A stretch of DNA of 64,000 nucleotides from Timaviella obliquedivisa GSE-PSE-MK23-08B (GCA_019358855.1 JAHHII010000015.1:28221-92220); one strand, 5' to 3'. Positions 51,996 through 61,715 are shown, counted from the stretch's first letter. The notes: a model not told the origin generated them from the sequence alone. Numbers and translations: made by a program.

Positions 51996-54900
51996 ATGCC
52001 AAATAGCAGCCCAACTGTGTTTACACCGATTGCTGATCAAGTTGCCAACGAAGATGTTCTGTTTGGCATGAACATCAAAAACAACTTTAGAGACGTGGAT
52101 GGTGATACGCTGACTTTCACCCTAGATCCAGCCACTCCTCTACCCAACGGATTAACCCTAAACTCTGCGACAGGAGTTATTGATGGCATTCCCACTAACC
52201 CTGCTGTTCCTGACTACACCATTACTGTTATAGCCAGTGATGGTAATGGGGGTAGTGTTACCGATACATTTGTGATTACCGTTAATAACTCCAATGATGC
52301 TCCTACCGTTACTACGCCTATTCCTAACAGCGTTGCCACTGAAGATATTGCGTATACCCTCAACACCAAACCCAATTTCAGCGATATTGATGCTGGGGAT
52401 ACCCTAACCTTTTCGGCAACTGGGTTGCCAGATGGCTTGACCATAAGTGCCAGCACTGGAGTGATTAGCGGTACAGCCACCAATGCAGCGGTAGGAACTA
52501 AGAACGTCACCGTTACAGCTAATGATGGCAAAGGCGGCACCGTTAGCAGTACGTTTATGCTAACGGTTGAGAACACCAACGATGCCCCAACAGTTACCAC
52601 CCCGATCGCCGATCGCAGCATTAATGAAGACACTTTTTTCAGTACCAATATTCGCAGCAATTTTGCTGATATAGATGTTGGCAATAGCCTGACCTTTACT
52701 GCAACAGGTTTGCCTACTGGCTTAAGCATTGCTAGTAATGGAGTCATTAGCGGCACGCCAACCAATGCCGCTGTTGGCAACAACACGATTATTATTACTG
52801 CTAATGACGGCAACGGTGGTACCGTTAGCAATACCTTTATTTTAACAGTAACGAACACGAATGACACACCTGTTGTTGTCAACCTAATTCCAGATACAAC
52901 AGCAACCGAAGATAATTCGTTCAGTCTCAACATCACCTCCTATTTCAGCGATATTGATGCTGGAGATACTCTTACCTACACGGCGATCGGACTGCCTGAC
53001 GGATTAAGTATTAACCCGATGAGTGGCATTATTAGCGGCAGTCCTACCAATAATGCTGTAGGCTCACGGAACATTACTGTAACCGCCAATGATGGCAAAG
53101 GTGGTAACGTCAGTGATACATTTACCTTAACGGTGTTGAACACGAACGATGCTCCCACTGTATCAACACCCATTCCCGATCGCACTGCGACAGAAGACGC
53201 GCTGTTTAGCATGAACATTCGCGGTAACTTTGCCGATGTAGATGGGGGAGATACGCTGACTTTCGGGGCAACGGGTCTACCTACTGGATTAACGCTCAAT
53301 CCCACAACAGGCGTACTTAACGGCGTTCCAACTAATTCTAATGTGGGCGCTAATACCATTACCATTACCGCCAATGACGGCAACGGTGGGACGGTTAGCG
53401 ATACCTTCGTGTTGACTGTTATTAACACGAATGATGCACCCACGATCGCCGAGCCTATTCCCGACCAGACCGCAACTGAAGACTCATTCTTTACAGTTAG
53501 CACCAGTAGTAGTTTTACAGACGTTGACGCGGGTGATACGCTGACTTTTTCTGCAGCAAGTTTGCCAGCAGGCTTAGTTATTGACCCTGTAACAGGAGTC
53601 ATTAGCGGCACACCCACTAACGATGCAGTCGGGGTTAAGAACATCACTGTTACCGCCAACGATAATAAAGGGGGAACAGTAAGCGATACATTTGCGATCG
53701 CCATTGCTAACACGAATGATGTACCGACTGTCGTCACACCGATTGCCAACCAAAGCGCTACTGAAGATGTATTCTTCAGTATGTCAATTAAAACTAATTT
53801 TACCGATGTTGATACAGTTGACACCCTGAATTATTTTGCCAGTGGGTTGCCTGTGGGCTTATCGATCGATGCAAGCACAGGCGTAATTAGTGGCATTGCT
53901 ACAAACGCCGCAGTTGGTGCCAACAGCATCACTATCACTGCTTCAGATGGCAACGGCGGAACGGTTAACAGCACATTTACATTAACGGTTGCTAATACGA
54001 ACGATGCTCCCACGTTGACAGAGCCTTTACCACCTCAAGCTGCCATAGAAGACAGTCCCTTCACGCTCAATATTAGCGGTAACTTCGCTGACCCCGATAA
54101 TGGCGACACGCTGACTTTCTCTGCTACAGCGTTGCCCGATGGTCTAACCTTTGACAACGCTACGGGAACCATTAGCGGCTCACCAACTAATGCCGCTGTC
54201 GGAACAAAGAACGTTACCGTGACCGCGAATGATGGCAAAGGAGGAACGGTCAACGGCACTTTTGCTTTAACAGTAATCGACACCAATGATGATCCAAACG
54301 TAAAAATGGCGATCGGCGATAAAACTGTAATCGAAGACACACCCTTCAGCTTAAACATTAGCGGCAACTTTGCTGATATTGATCTGGGCGACAGCCTTGC
54401 CTTTTCTGCTGCGGGTTTACCGGAAGGAGTGGAGATTGATCCTACCACAGGCGTGATTAGCGGAGCTGCTACTAATGACGGTGTGGGCACTCGCAGCATT
54501 ACTGTAGTTGCTGATGATGGCGATGGCGGTACTGCCAGTGATATCTTCACTCTGACAATTACTAACACTAATGATGCACCCACCGTAGTAAACCCTATTC
54601 CCGATCGCCCTGCCACTGAAGAAACAGATTTTATATTTGATATCAGCGGCAACTTTACCGATGTTGACACTGGTGACACACTGTCCTACACAGCACAAGG
54701 TTTACCTGATGGATTAAGCATTAATACTATCACAGGCATCATTAGTGGTACGCTGACTAATGCCGCTGTCGGTGCTAAAGATGTAACGATTACTGCCACT
54801 GACAGTAATGGCGGTAAAGCCACCGATATTTTTGCTATTAATACCGCTAACACGAACGATGATCCTATAGTCTCAACACCGATTGCCGATCGCACTATTA

Positions 54901-55916
54901 CTCAGAACGTGCCGCTAAGCTTAAATCTTAGCAGCAACTTTGCAGACATTGATCTGGGTGACAGCCTAACCTATGAAGTGACCGGATTGCCTACTGGTTT
55001 GATCCTGAATGGCACCACTGGTATTTTGTCTGGAATACCTACAGAGATTGGAACCAGCGCCAATATTATTGTGACTGCCAATGATGGTAATGGTGGCATT
55101 GTCAGCGATGCGTTTGACTTGGTGGTGACTGCTAATACTGCGCCCACAGTCACAAGCGCGATCGCTGACCAGATGATTAATGCTAACAGTGATTTCAACT
55201 TTGCCCTTGCTGCCAACACGTTCAGCAGCGTTGACCCCGGTGATTCCCTGACGTTCACGGCTCAGCTTGATAGCGGCGGTGCGCTACCAACTTGGCTCAG
55301 TTTTAATGCCACTACTCAGACATTTTCAGGCAAGCCTACCAATGCTCAGGCAGGAGCAATTAACGTTAAAGTAACCGCAACAGATGGAGCAGGTGTAGCG
55401 GTGTCTGACGTTTTTAACCTAAAGGTCAATGCAGTCGTGACTCCTGTTCCATCTGGCACTCCGGGTACGCCTGTTATTTCAGGTACTCCTACCACTCCGG
55501 GTATTTCTGTAACACCGATCAAAGGGGTAGGAGATGATCTCACCATTAGGGGAACAGAAGGACGCGATCGCTTGATAGGAACCAGCAAAAACGAAACTTT
55601 GATAGGTGGCAGCAGTAACGATATCCTTAAAGGCGGCGGCGGCAACGACAAGTTGTTCGGTGGCAAAGGCAACGACAAGTTGTTCGGCGGTAAAGGCAAA
55701 GATATCTTTGTCTTGGAAAAAGGCAAGGGTTTTGATATTATTCAAGACTTTAAAAATGGTCTTGATTTCTTGGCAGTTCCAGGAATGAAACTGAATAAAT
55801 TGGGCATTTCTCAGAAGGGGCGCAACACGGTTGTTAGCTTTGGCAAAGATGAATTGGCGGTACTGGTAGGCGTTCAGTCTGACCAAATTACGCCTAAGGA
55901 CTTTACCAAGGTCTAA
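51996..55916 (+). CDS. Repetitive Ig/cadherin-like protein with RTX C-terminus
   Basis: A 1306-residue protein built of 12 tandem repeats of about 90 residues, each of the He_PIG/cadherin-like type: a PI.D..ATED opening, NF.D.D.GDTLTFSA, LP.GL, TGVISG.PTN and VTANDG.GGTVSDTF.LTV, with Asp/Asn-rich junctions (NTNDAP) that probably bind calcium. After a Pro/Thr/Gly linker come RTX nonapeptide-like turns (GGSSNDIL, GGGGNDKL, GGKGNDKLFGG) and a short end domain that in this class serves as a type I secretion signal. There is no N-terminal signal peptide, which fits. No type I exporter is in the window. AAGGA lies upstream of ATG 51996. It is probably a cell-surface or released adhesin; carbohydrate or protein partners are unknown. 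Confidence 0.9.
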   Translation: MPNSSPTVFTPIADQVANEDVLFGMNIKNNFRDVDGDTLTFTLDPATPLPNGLTLNSATGVIDGIPTNPAVPDYTITVIASDGNGGSVTDTFVITVNNSNDAPTVTTPIPNSVATEDIAYTLNTKPNFSDIDAGDTLTFSATGLPDGLTISASTGVISGTATNAAVGTKNVTVTANDGKGGTVSSTFMLTVENTNDAPTVTTPIADRSINEDTFFSTNIRSNFADIDVGNSLTFTATGLPTGLSIASNGVISGTPTNAAVGNNTIIITANDGNGGTVSNTFILTVTNTNDTPVVVNLIPDTTATEDNSFSLNITSYFSDIDAGDTLTYTAIGLPDGLSINPMSGIISGSPTNNAVGSRNITVTANDGKGGNVSDTFTLTVLNTNDAPTVSTPIPDRTATEDALFSMNIRGNFADVDGGDTLTFGATGLPTGLTLNPTTGVLNGVPTNSNVGANTITITANDGNGGTVSDTFVLTVINTNDAPTIAEPIPDQTATEDSFFTVSTSSSFTDVDAGDTLTFSAASLPAGLVIDPVTGVISGTPTNDAVGVKNITVTANDNKGGTVSDTFAIAIANTNDVPTVVTPIANQSATEDVFFSMSIKTNFTDVDTVDTLNYFASGLPVGLSIDASTGVISGIATNAAVGANSITITASDGNGGTVNSTFTLTVANTNDAPTLTEPLPPQAAIEDSPFTLNISGNFADPDNGDTLTFSATALPDGLTFDNATGTISGSPTNAAVGTKNVTVTANDGKGGTVNGTFALTVIDTNDDPNVKMAIGDKTVIEDTPFSLNISGNFADIDLGDSLAFSAAGLPEGVEIDPTTGVISGAATNDGVGTRSITVVADDGDGGTASDIFTLTITNTNDAPTVVNPIPDRPATEETDFIFDISGNFTDVDTGDTLSYTAQGLPDGLSINTITGIISGTLTNAAVGAKDVTITATDSNGGKATDIFAINTANTNDDPIVSTPIADRTITQNVPLSLNLSSNFADIDLGDSLTYEVTGLPTGLILNGTTGILSGIPTEIGTSANIIVTANDGNGGIVSDAFDLVVTANTAPTVTSAIADQMINANSDFNFALAANTFSSVDPGDSLTFTAQLDSGGALPTWLSFNATTQTFSGKPTNAQAGAINVKVTATDGAGVAVSDVFNLKVNAVVTPVPSGTPGTPVISGTPTTPGISVTPIKGVGDDLTIRGTEGRDRLIGTSKNETLIGGSSNDILKGGGGNDKLFGGKGNDKLFGGKGKDIFVLEKGKGFDIIQDFKNGLDFLAVPGMKLNKLGISQKGRNTVVSFGKDELAVLVGVQSDQITPKDFTKV

Positions 55917-55941
55917 CCTAAGTCAATTCCGTAGCATCGCC

Positions 55942-55974
55942 AGACCTCCGACATCTCACAGGTGCCGGAGGTCT
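55942..55974 (+). terminator. Terminator-like hairpin after the RTX protein gene
   Basis: The arms AGACCTCCG (55942-55950) and CGGAGGTCT (55966-55974) form a perfect 9-bp stem with a 15-base loop, 25 bases past the stop codon; AACTTTAGG follows, so the T tract is short. Confidence 0.6.
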
Positions 55975-56101
55975 AACTTTAGGCACGATTGTCCAGCCGC
56001 CTGTACGTTGGTCAATCAGCCCTACCAGCATGGGCGAGAGTTGTCGATAGCTTAGCCTATTGACTTGAGGTCAGCTAGTCTTGGTCAGTTAATGATATTT
56101 A

Positions 56102-56253
56102 GGGAGTTGCAATTAAATAACGCCCCGAACCGCCCCCTAAATCCTCCATTCTGGGGCAGGACTTCCGAACTTTTCAACGTCCTCCAGAATAGGGGATTTA
56201 GGGGGCTGAAAAGTCAATGCATTTCACTGGTGTTTTATTTTCACGCAACTCCC
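56102..56253. mobile_element. Miniature inverted-repeat element, type B copy 4
   Basis: A 152-bp element with ends GGGAGTTGCAATTAAATAACG and the inverse of GGGAGTTGCGTGAAAATAAAA, flanked by TTA at 56099-56101 and 56254-56256. The core is present but more diverged (CCTCCATTCTGGGGCAGGAC and CCTCCAGAATAGGGGATTT), and its middle is reversed relative to copy 3. It is intergenic, upstream of the Uma2 pseudogene. Confidence 0.85.
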
Positions 56254-56328
56254 TTAGGCTGATTTAGAGTTCCTGCCTTAGGCAAGAGCTTTGCCCTAAC
56301 ATAGTAAAATCCTCAAGCTTTGAGCGTC

Positions 56329-56976
56329 ATGACAGTTTTTCCTTCCCAATCCCATTTGCCCCCGCTACACCCACCTTTGCCGCCTCTAGAAAATGGCGAT
56401 CGCCTTATTTCCCACGAGTTTGAGCGGCGATACTAGCAAATGCCCCATGTCAAAAAAGCCGAACTCATCGAAGGAATCGTCTACATAGCATCGCCTCTAA
56501 GTTTTGAAACCCATGCTGAACCCCATGCAGATTTAATCATTTGGTTGGGAACCTATAAAGTAGCAACCCCCAAGGTCAAGTTAGGTGACAATCCTACCGT
56601 GCACCTTGACCTCGACAATCAACCTCAGCCCGACGCAATTCTTTTAATTGATGCCAGTGCAGGCGGACAAACCTTTATTGGAGAAGATGGCTACATTGAA
56701 GGCGCACCCGAATTGGCGGTAGAAGTCGCAGCGAGTAGCGCCTCAATTGATTTAGGTGATAAGAAACGGGCTTATCGTCGCAACGGGGTCAAAGAGTATT
56801 TAGTCTGGCAAGTTTTCGATCGCCGCATTGACTGGTTCAGCCTACAAAATGGTGATTATGTGTCGCTGCTAGCCGACGAAAACGGCGTGATTCGCAGTCA
56901 AGTTTTTCCAGGATTGTGGCTTCAGGTCAACGCTATGCTAGAAAACAATATGCCTCAAGTTTTATCAGTTTTGTAA
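56329..56976 (+). pseudogene. Uma2-family nuclease-like gene with an in-frame amber codon
   Basis: The frame from ATG 56329 encodes a proline-rich N-terminus and the typical Uma2 opening GDRLISHEFERRY, then reads TAG at 56434-56436 (codon 36), and continues without frameshift as QMPHVKKAELIEGIVYIASP, which is the normal Uma2 continuation. Downstream the nuclease-like core is intact: QPDAILLI, LAVEVAASSASIDLGDKK and EYLVWQV. An ATG at 56440, four bases after the TAG, could restart translation and give 178 residues lacking the first conserved helix. I favour a recently broken gene; reinitiation or readthrough would keep it partly alive. A type B miniature element lies 75 bases upstream. Confidence 0.78.
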
Positions 56977-57026
56977 GCAGGCTTGAATTCTGATGAGCAT
57001 CAGGTGTTTACCCGTCAACTTTCTCC

Positions 57027-58073
57027 TTAAGGATAAATCAAAATCTTCAGCGTCTCTGGTGTTGGGGCGACTGCCCGTTCTACTGCTGCCGCCAAGTCGC
57101 TCAAGGGATAGCGATCGCTTACCAAAGCATCCACGTCAATTCGCTGACTAAATACAATATCAGCCGCTAAATTTTGCACCTTAAACGAAGAACTATAGCT
57201 GCCCATCAAATCAATCTCTCGACGGTAAAGAATGTTGGGATTGATAGGAATTTCGAGTTCATCAGGAAACTCGGCAAAAAACAGAATCTTGCCACCTTTG
57301 CGCGTACAGTCGAGCGCCTGAAAAAAAGCTTTGTCGCTGGGCACCGCTAAAATTGCAGTGTCTACCCCCATGCCTTGAGTCAGCGCCGCAATTTTTGCTG
57401 ATAGCTCCGGATCGCGGGCATCAAAGGCGGCTTCGGCTCCCACACTCAGCGCTTTTTCCATGCGAGAAGGAATGAGATCAGTGGCGATCGCCCGTCCCCC
57501 AAAGTATTTGATCAACATAACAAACATTAAGCCGATCGGTCCTGCCCCTGTAACCAGCACAGTTTGTCCCGGCGCAATCTGCGCTTTCTTAACGGCTTTC
57601 AAGCAGCAGTTCGTCGGCTCTACAAAACTGGCTTGCTCATCGGTAATATTATCAGGAATAGGAATCAAGCCGCCGTGTTCGACAATGTGACCCGGCACCT
57701 TAACATATTCAGCAAAACCACCGCCAGCAGGAGAAAAGCCTGCTGTAGTAGTGACATTTTTATAAACATCACACATAGAAAAGTTTTCGTTGAGGCAATA
57801 ACCGCAATGCATACAAGGAATATGATGCATCACAACAACACGTTGCCCAACCTGCCAGTTTTTAACATCAGCGCCCACAGCCGCGATCGCCCCGGCTGTT
57901 TCATGTCCAAAAATTCGGGGTGGCTCATACAGGGGATAGCGAATTTTTTTAATATCTGACTGACAAAGCCCAACCACTTTAACCTGCACCAGCACTTCAT
58001 CAACGCCAAGGTCTGGTTTGGGCACTTCCTCGTAGCTGAGTTGGTTAACGCCTCGAAAAACCTGTGCTTTCAT
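57027..58073 (-). CDS. Zinc-dependent alcohol dehydrogenase family protein
   Basis: A 348-residue medium-chain dehydrogenase. Catalytic zinc ligands are Cys37 (GLCQSDI) and His57-Glu58 (FGHETAG); the structural zinc site is complete (Cys87, 90, 93, 101). The Rossmann fingerprint is VLVTGAGPIGLMF. The overall layout is closest to sorbitol/threonine-dehydrogenase-like members, but the substrate (a sugar alcohol or other secondary alcohol) cannot be fixed. The protein is soluble and cytoplasmic. ATG 58073 follows GGAGGATGATTT, a strong ribosome binding site. It stands alone, upstream of (and unrelated to) the pseudogene. Confidence 0.9.
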   Translation of the reverse strand: MKAQVFRGVNQLSYEEVPKPDLGVDEVLVQVKVVGLCQSDIKKIRYPLYEPPRIFGHETAGAIAAVGADVKNWQVGQRVVVMHHIPCMHCGYCLNENFSMCDVYKNVTTTAGFSPAGGGFAEYVKVPGHIVEHGGLIPIPDNITDEQASFVEPTNCCLKAVKKAQIAPGQTVLVTGAGPIGLMFVMLIKYFGGRAIATDLIPSRMEKALSVGAEAAFDARDPELSAKIAALTQGMGVDTAILAVPSDKAFFQALDCTRKGGKILFFAEFPDELEIPINPNILYRREIDLMGSYSSSFKVQNLAADIVFSQRIDVDALVSDRYPLSDLAAAVERAVAPTPETLKILIYP

Positions 58074-58172
58074 AAATCATCCTCCTGTGCTTCCAAGGAT
58101 GACTTTACCGTATCTGTGGGCATCTTTTAAGGCAACAAAAATGAAAGCGATAAGGATGATTGAGGCTAGGTT

Positions 58173-60248
58173 TCATGAGTCGTCCCCAGCATCGCGGCTT
58201 CTGCTATGACGATCGCTGACGACCTCTAATGTCTCCGTCTCTGCCTCTTCAGTTGCCTCATCCGCCATCATGGCGATCGTTTCAAAAAGATCATGTTGAA
58301 TGTGGTTTTGTCCAGTAAAATCTTGTTCAGCATGATCTTGCCCAACATCATCTTGAAATACTGCCAAGTCAAACCAGAAAGTCGTGCCTACTCCCTCTTC
58401 ACTAACTAAATGCACTTCACTGTGATGCTTTTTCACAATATTTTGGACAATCGACAATCCCAAACCCGTTCCTTCTAACGTATGCACTCGGTTCTCAACG
58501 CGAAAAAAGCGATCGAAAATTGCCTTTTGATCTTCTGGATCAATGCCAATGCCTGTATCTGCAACTTCTACGCGCACGTAGCTAGGTGATTGATCACCGA
58601 CCGGATCAAGCAGGTATGCCCGCAGCGACACTTTACCACCCGGCTGAGTGAACTTTAAGCCATTGCCAATGAGGTTAGAAAAAACCTGCACCAGCAAATC
58701 ATAGTTGCCTAATACAGAGGGAAGATCGGCTTCAACTTCTTGCACCAGTTCAATCTCTTTGTCCCGCGCGTTCAGTCGGTGGGTGCGAATGGTCTGCTCA
58801 ATGGGCTGGATAATCTCAACAGCCTCCAAGGCGTAACGCTTATTAGACTCTAGCTTAGAGAGATCTAATACATCGTTCACTAAACGAGTCAGGCGATCGG
58901 TTTCTCGGTTAGCAGTGTCCAAAAATTCGCGCTTTTCCTGTTCAGTTAAATCTTCTCCATATTCATGCAGCGTTTCAATGAACGACTTAATGTTGAACAA
59001 CGGCGTGCGCAATTCGTGGGAAACATTGCTGATGAACTGACTCTTCGCTTCGTTAAGCTCAACCTCACGGGTAATATCTTGAATTGTGATTGCTACCCCT
59101 TTAACGGTTTCACGATATTGATCTAACACCGTTGTCAACAAAATTCGTACGGTGCGATTGGTCGGCTCGGGCAAAAACAAGCGGAACTCGGCACCCTCAC
59201 GGAATTCGACAGGAGGCTTGCCCGAAGCCATTTGGTAAAGCGGACGGGTCAACTCAATTTTGACGGAATCGGGTAGATGATAAAGCACATTTTCGCCAAC
59301 CACCTGGGCATTTTCCCAACCAAAAAGACTACGTGCGGTGGGGTTGGTCAAAATGACCCGCATGTCGGTATCGAGCAAAACGGCTCCATCGGCGATCGTT
59401 GCCACCAATGTTTCTAGCTTTGCTTTTTCTGCGGTCAACTCCTCAATGTTTTGCTCGTCATAGGTTTCCAGGCGCTCTGCCATTTCGTTAAAGTTGAGAA
59501 TTAACTCTGCCAATTCTCCACCCAACGGCAAATCAATGCGCTGCTTAAAGTTTCCAGCGGCAATATTTTTAACGCCTAGCAGTAGCTCTTTAATGGGCTG
59601 GGTAATCGTCAAGGCATTAAACACTGCCCCCAAAATTACCATGACCCAAATTGACACGAACACCGCGATTGTCACATCCCGCGTTAAATGAGACGAGTTG
59701 ACCACGGTGGGGTTAGGATTAATGCCGATCGCCATTACCCCTAAGTATTGGTCATCGTGATGGAGGGGCACAAACACATCGGTGACCTCACCATCGGGGG
59801 TCATGTGTTGCCGAACCATGGGTTCACTTAAGTTTTCGCCATAGTTTTCGGGTAGCTGCATCCGTCGCCGAATGGTCAAGGAGTTTTGCACCTCAGATTC
59901 GGAAAATGGAATTCCAAAAAAGATATTGCCATCTTCGTCGGCGTAGAGCATGTAGCGAACGCTAGAAGTGCTGCCAAAGAAACTTTGAGAGAAGCGCGCT
60001 AGCTCCGTGCGATCGCCCGTTCCAACTAAAGGCGCAACGTTAGCCGCTAGCAATAGCCCTAAATCTCGTCCAAAGCGAGTGTCAGTAAGGCGAGTGTCTT
60101 CCTGAATTGAGTTGACTGCCCAGAACGTTAGTCCGCTCATGAGTAGCGATACAACTAAGGTTGCCGCTGCCATCAGCCGAGTCTGGAGGGTAAATTCTGA
60201 CCACCAGCGGACAATAATCTGTTGAAATTTATGCAGCAGGTCTAACAA
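58173..60248 (-). CDS. nblS: NblS/Hik33-type sensor histidine kinase
   Basis: A 691-residue membrane kinase. Helix 1 is RLMAAATLVVSLLMSGLTFWAV; the periplasmic sensor spans about 50-190; helix 2 is VTIAVFVSIWVMVILGAVFNAL; then HAMP (about 215-265), a PAS domain (about 275-390), HisKA with His411 in NVSHELRTPLFNIKSFIETLHEYGEDL and an HATPase with GLGLSIVQNIVKKH. The TLQTRLMAAATLVVSLLMSGLTF block and overall layout identify the NblS/Hik33/DspA family, a near-universal cyanobacterial kinase for high light, nutrient, cold and osmotic stress. The start is TTG 60248, since there is no suitable ATG. It lies downstream of purD in the same direction, an arrangement also seen in other cyanobacteria. 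The Asp/Glu-rich C-terminal tail is longer than the core. Confidence 0.93.
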   Translation of the reverse strand: MLDLLHKFQQIIVRWWSEFTLQTRLMAAATLVVSLLMSGLTFWAVNSIQEDTRLTDTRFGRDLGLLLAANVAPLVGTGDRTELARFSQSFFGSTSSVRYMLYADEDGNIFFGIPFSESEVQNSLTIRRRMQLPENYGENLSEPMVRQHMTPDGEVTDVFVPLHHDDQYLGVMAIGINPNPTVVNSSHLTRDVTIAVFVSIWVMVILGAVFNALTITQPIKELLLGVKNIAAGNFKQRIDLPLGGELAELILNFNEMAERLETYDEQNIEELTAEKAKLETLVATIADGAVLLDTDMRVILTNPTARSLFGWENAQVVGENVLYHLPDSVKIELTRPLYQMASGKPPVEFREGAEFRLFLPEPTNRTVRILLTTVLDQYRETVKGVAITIQDITREVELNEAKSQFISNVSHELRTPLFNIKSFIETLHEYGEDLTEQEKREFLDTANRETDRLTRLVNDVLDLSKLESNKRYALEAVEIIQPIEQTIRTHRLNARDKEIELVQEVEADLPSVLGNYDLLVQVFSNLIGNGLKFTQPGGKVSLRAYLLDPVGDQSPSYVRVEVADTGIGIDPEDQKAIFDRFFRVENRVHTLEGTGLGLSIVQNIVKKHHSEVHLVSEEGVGTTFWFDLAVFQDDVGQDHAEQDFTGQNHIQHDLFETIAMMADEATEEAETETLEVVSDRHSRSRDAGDDS

Positions 60249-60373
60249 GGGATTCAGTAAAAGGGTTGACTCAAAGGACTTTGGACGTTACCGATATCTT
60301 CACTGAGTTCCATTGAATTTAGGCAATAGTGAGCGTTCGTGAGGGCAGTGACTCTATCTTATCGAACGAATCG

Positions 60374-61648
60374 TTAAGACCGAATCTGATGTCCAATGTC
60401 TTGACGATAATACATTTCGTCAAACTGAATACATTTAACCGCTGCATAGGCAGAAGCGATCGCCTCTGCAAAGCTTTCTTTAACTGCTGTTACACCCAGC
60501 ACTCGTCCCCCATCGGTAACGCACTGGTTTTGCTTCAGCTTCGTCCCTGCCTGAAATATCATTGCCCCAGTGGCTTCTGCTGAGTCGATGCCATGAATTG
60601 CCACACCTTTCTTGTACCCTTCTGGATATCCGCCCGCTGCCATCACCACGCAAGCCGCTGCCCCCGACTTCCATATCAACGGCGGTAAGTCCGCCAGCCT
60701 TTGTTGAGCGCAAGCCAGTAGCACCATTTCTAAAGGCGTTTCTAGTAACGGAATGACTACCTGGGTTTCAGGATCACCAAATCGACAGTTAAATTCAATG
60801 ACCTTAGGCTCACCCTCTGGCGTGATCATTAGCCCCGCATACAGCACACCCCGGTAGTCAATACCTCGTTGGTTCAGCGTGGCGATCGCAGGTTCCAGTA
60901 CTTCCTGCTGAATACGCTCCATTAGCTTGGGAGTAACCAGAGGTGCCGGGGCATATGCCCCCATACCCCCGGTATTTGCGCCCGTATCACCCTCCCCAAT
61001 TCGCTTATGGTCTTGAGCAGGCAACAAAGGGCGAATGGTCACGCCATCCGTCACGGCTAGCACCGAAACCTCTTGCCCTTGCAACCATTCTTCAATCACA
61101 ACCCGATTGCCCGCTTCACCAAAGGTGCCGCCAAATGCCGCCTCAATTGCCACGATCGCCTCTGCCAATGTCGTCGCCACCGTCACGCCTTTCCCAGCCG
61201 CCAAGCCATCAGCTTTGACCACAATTGGAGCACCCTGGTCTTTGGCATAGGCGATCGCTTCTGCCACATTGTTAAACGTCGCCGCCTTTGCCGTCGGAAT
61301 TTTTGCCTCCAGCATCAACGCCTTTGCCCAAGCCTTACTCGCCTCAATCTGAGCGCCCGCCTGAGTCGGACCAAATACTGTCAAGCCCTGCCCTTGCAAA
61401 TAATCGGTAATGCCAGCCGCCAAAGGCACTTCAGGACCAACCACAATCAACGCAATGTTATTTACCAGGGCAAATCGAGCAATCCCCTCAAAATCTGTCA
61501 CCCCCATTCCTACGTTGTGGCAACCCTTGAGCGTTGCTGTTCCTCCATTGCCCGGCACACACACCACCTCTTGAACCTGCACAGATTGCAGCAACTTCCA
61601 GGCAAGCGCGTGTTCTCGACCACCATTTCCAACTACCAAAACTTTCAC
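60374..61648 (-). CDS. purD: Phosphoribosylamine-glycine ligase
   Basis: A 424-residue ATP-grasp enzyme making glycinamide ribonucleotide in purine synthesis. The N-terminal VLVVGNGGREHALAWKL, the central KADGLAAGKGVTVA (ATP-grasp Lys), the conserved LLPAQDHKRIGEGDTGANTGGMGAYAPAP and the metal-binding VIEFNCRFGDPETQVV are all intact. Length is normal. ATG 61648 gives the family N-terminus directly. It is followed by nblS after 125 bases and is divergent from the TPR protein gene; the divergent promoter region contains a near-perfect inverted repeat at 61672-61715. Confidence 0.97.
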   Translation of the reverse strand: MKVLVVGNGGREHALAWKLLQSVQVQEVVCVPGNGGTATLKGCHNVGMGVTDFEGIARFALVNNIALIVVGPEVPLAAGITDYLQGQGLTVFGPTQAGAQIEASKAWAKALMLEAKIPTAKAATFNNVAEAIAYAKDQGAPIVVKADGLAAGKGVTVATTLAEAIVAIEAAFGGTFGEAGNRVVIEEWLQGQEVSVLAVTDGVTIRPLLPAQDHKRIGEGDTGANTGGMGAYAPAPLVTPKLMERIQQEVLEPAIATLNQRGIDYRGVLYAGLMITPEGEPKVIEFNCRFGDPETQVVIPLLETPLEMVLLACAQQRLADLPPLIWKSGAAACVVMAAGGYPEGYKKGVAIHGIDSAEATGAMIFQAGTKLKQNQCVTDGGRVLGVTAVKESFAEAIASAYAAVKCIQFDEMYYRQDIGHQIRS

Positions 61649-61671
61649 GCTTCGTCCGCCTTCTGGTGAAG

Positions 61672-61715
61672 TTTGTTTAAACCAGACTCAGCCTAATACG
61701 ACTGATTTAAACAAA
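61672..61715. promoter_or_regulatory. Inverted repeat in the purD/TPR divergent promoter region
   Basis: The 14-mer TTTGTTTAAACCAG (61672-61685) recurs inverted as CTGATTTAAACAAA (61702-61715) with a single mismatch and a 16-base centre. It lies 24 bases upstream of the purD ATG and about 90 bases upstream of the TPR-gene ATG, so it could be an operator or a hairpin in the purD leader. Confidence 0.5.

Noticed and set aside
52214..55886. Long minus-strand open frames opposite the RTX protein gene
   Set aside because: They mirror the repeat structure of the plus-strand gene, contain no recognisable domains and have low-complexity Val/Pro/Ser composition, as expected for the complement of a repetitive gene.
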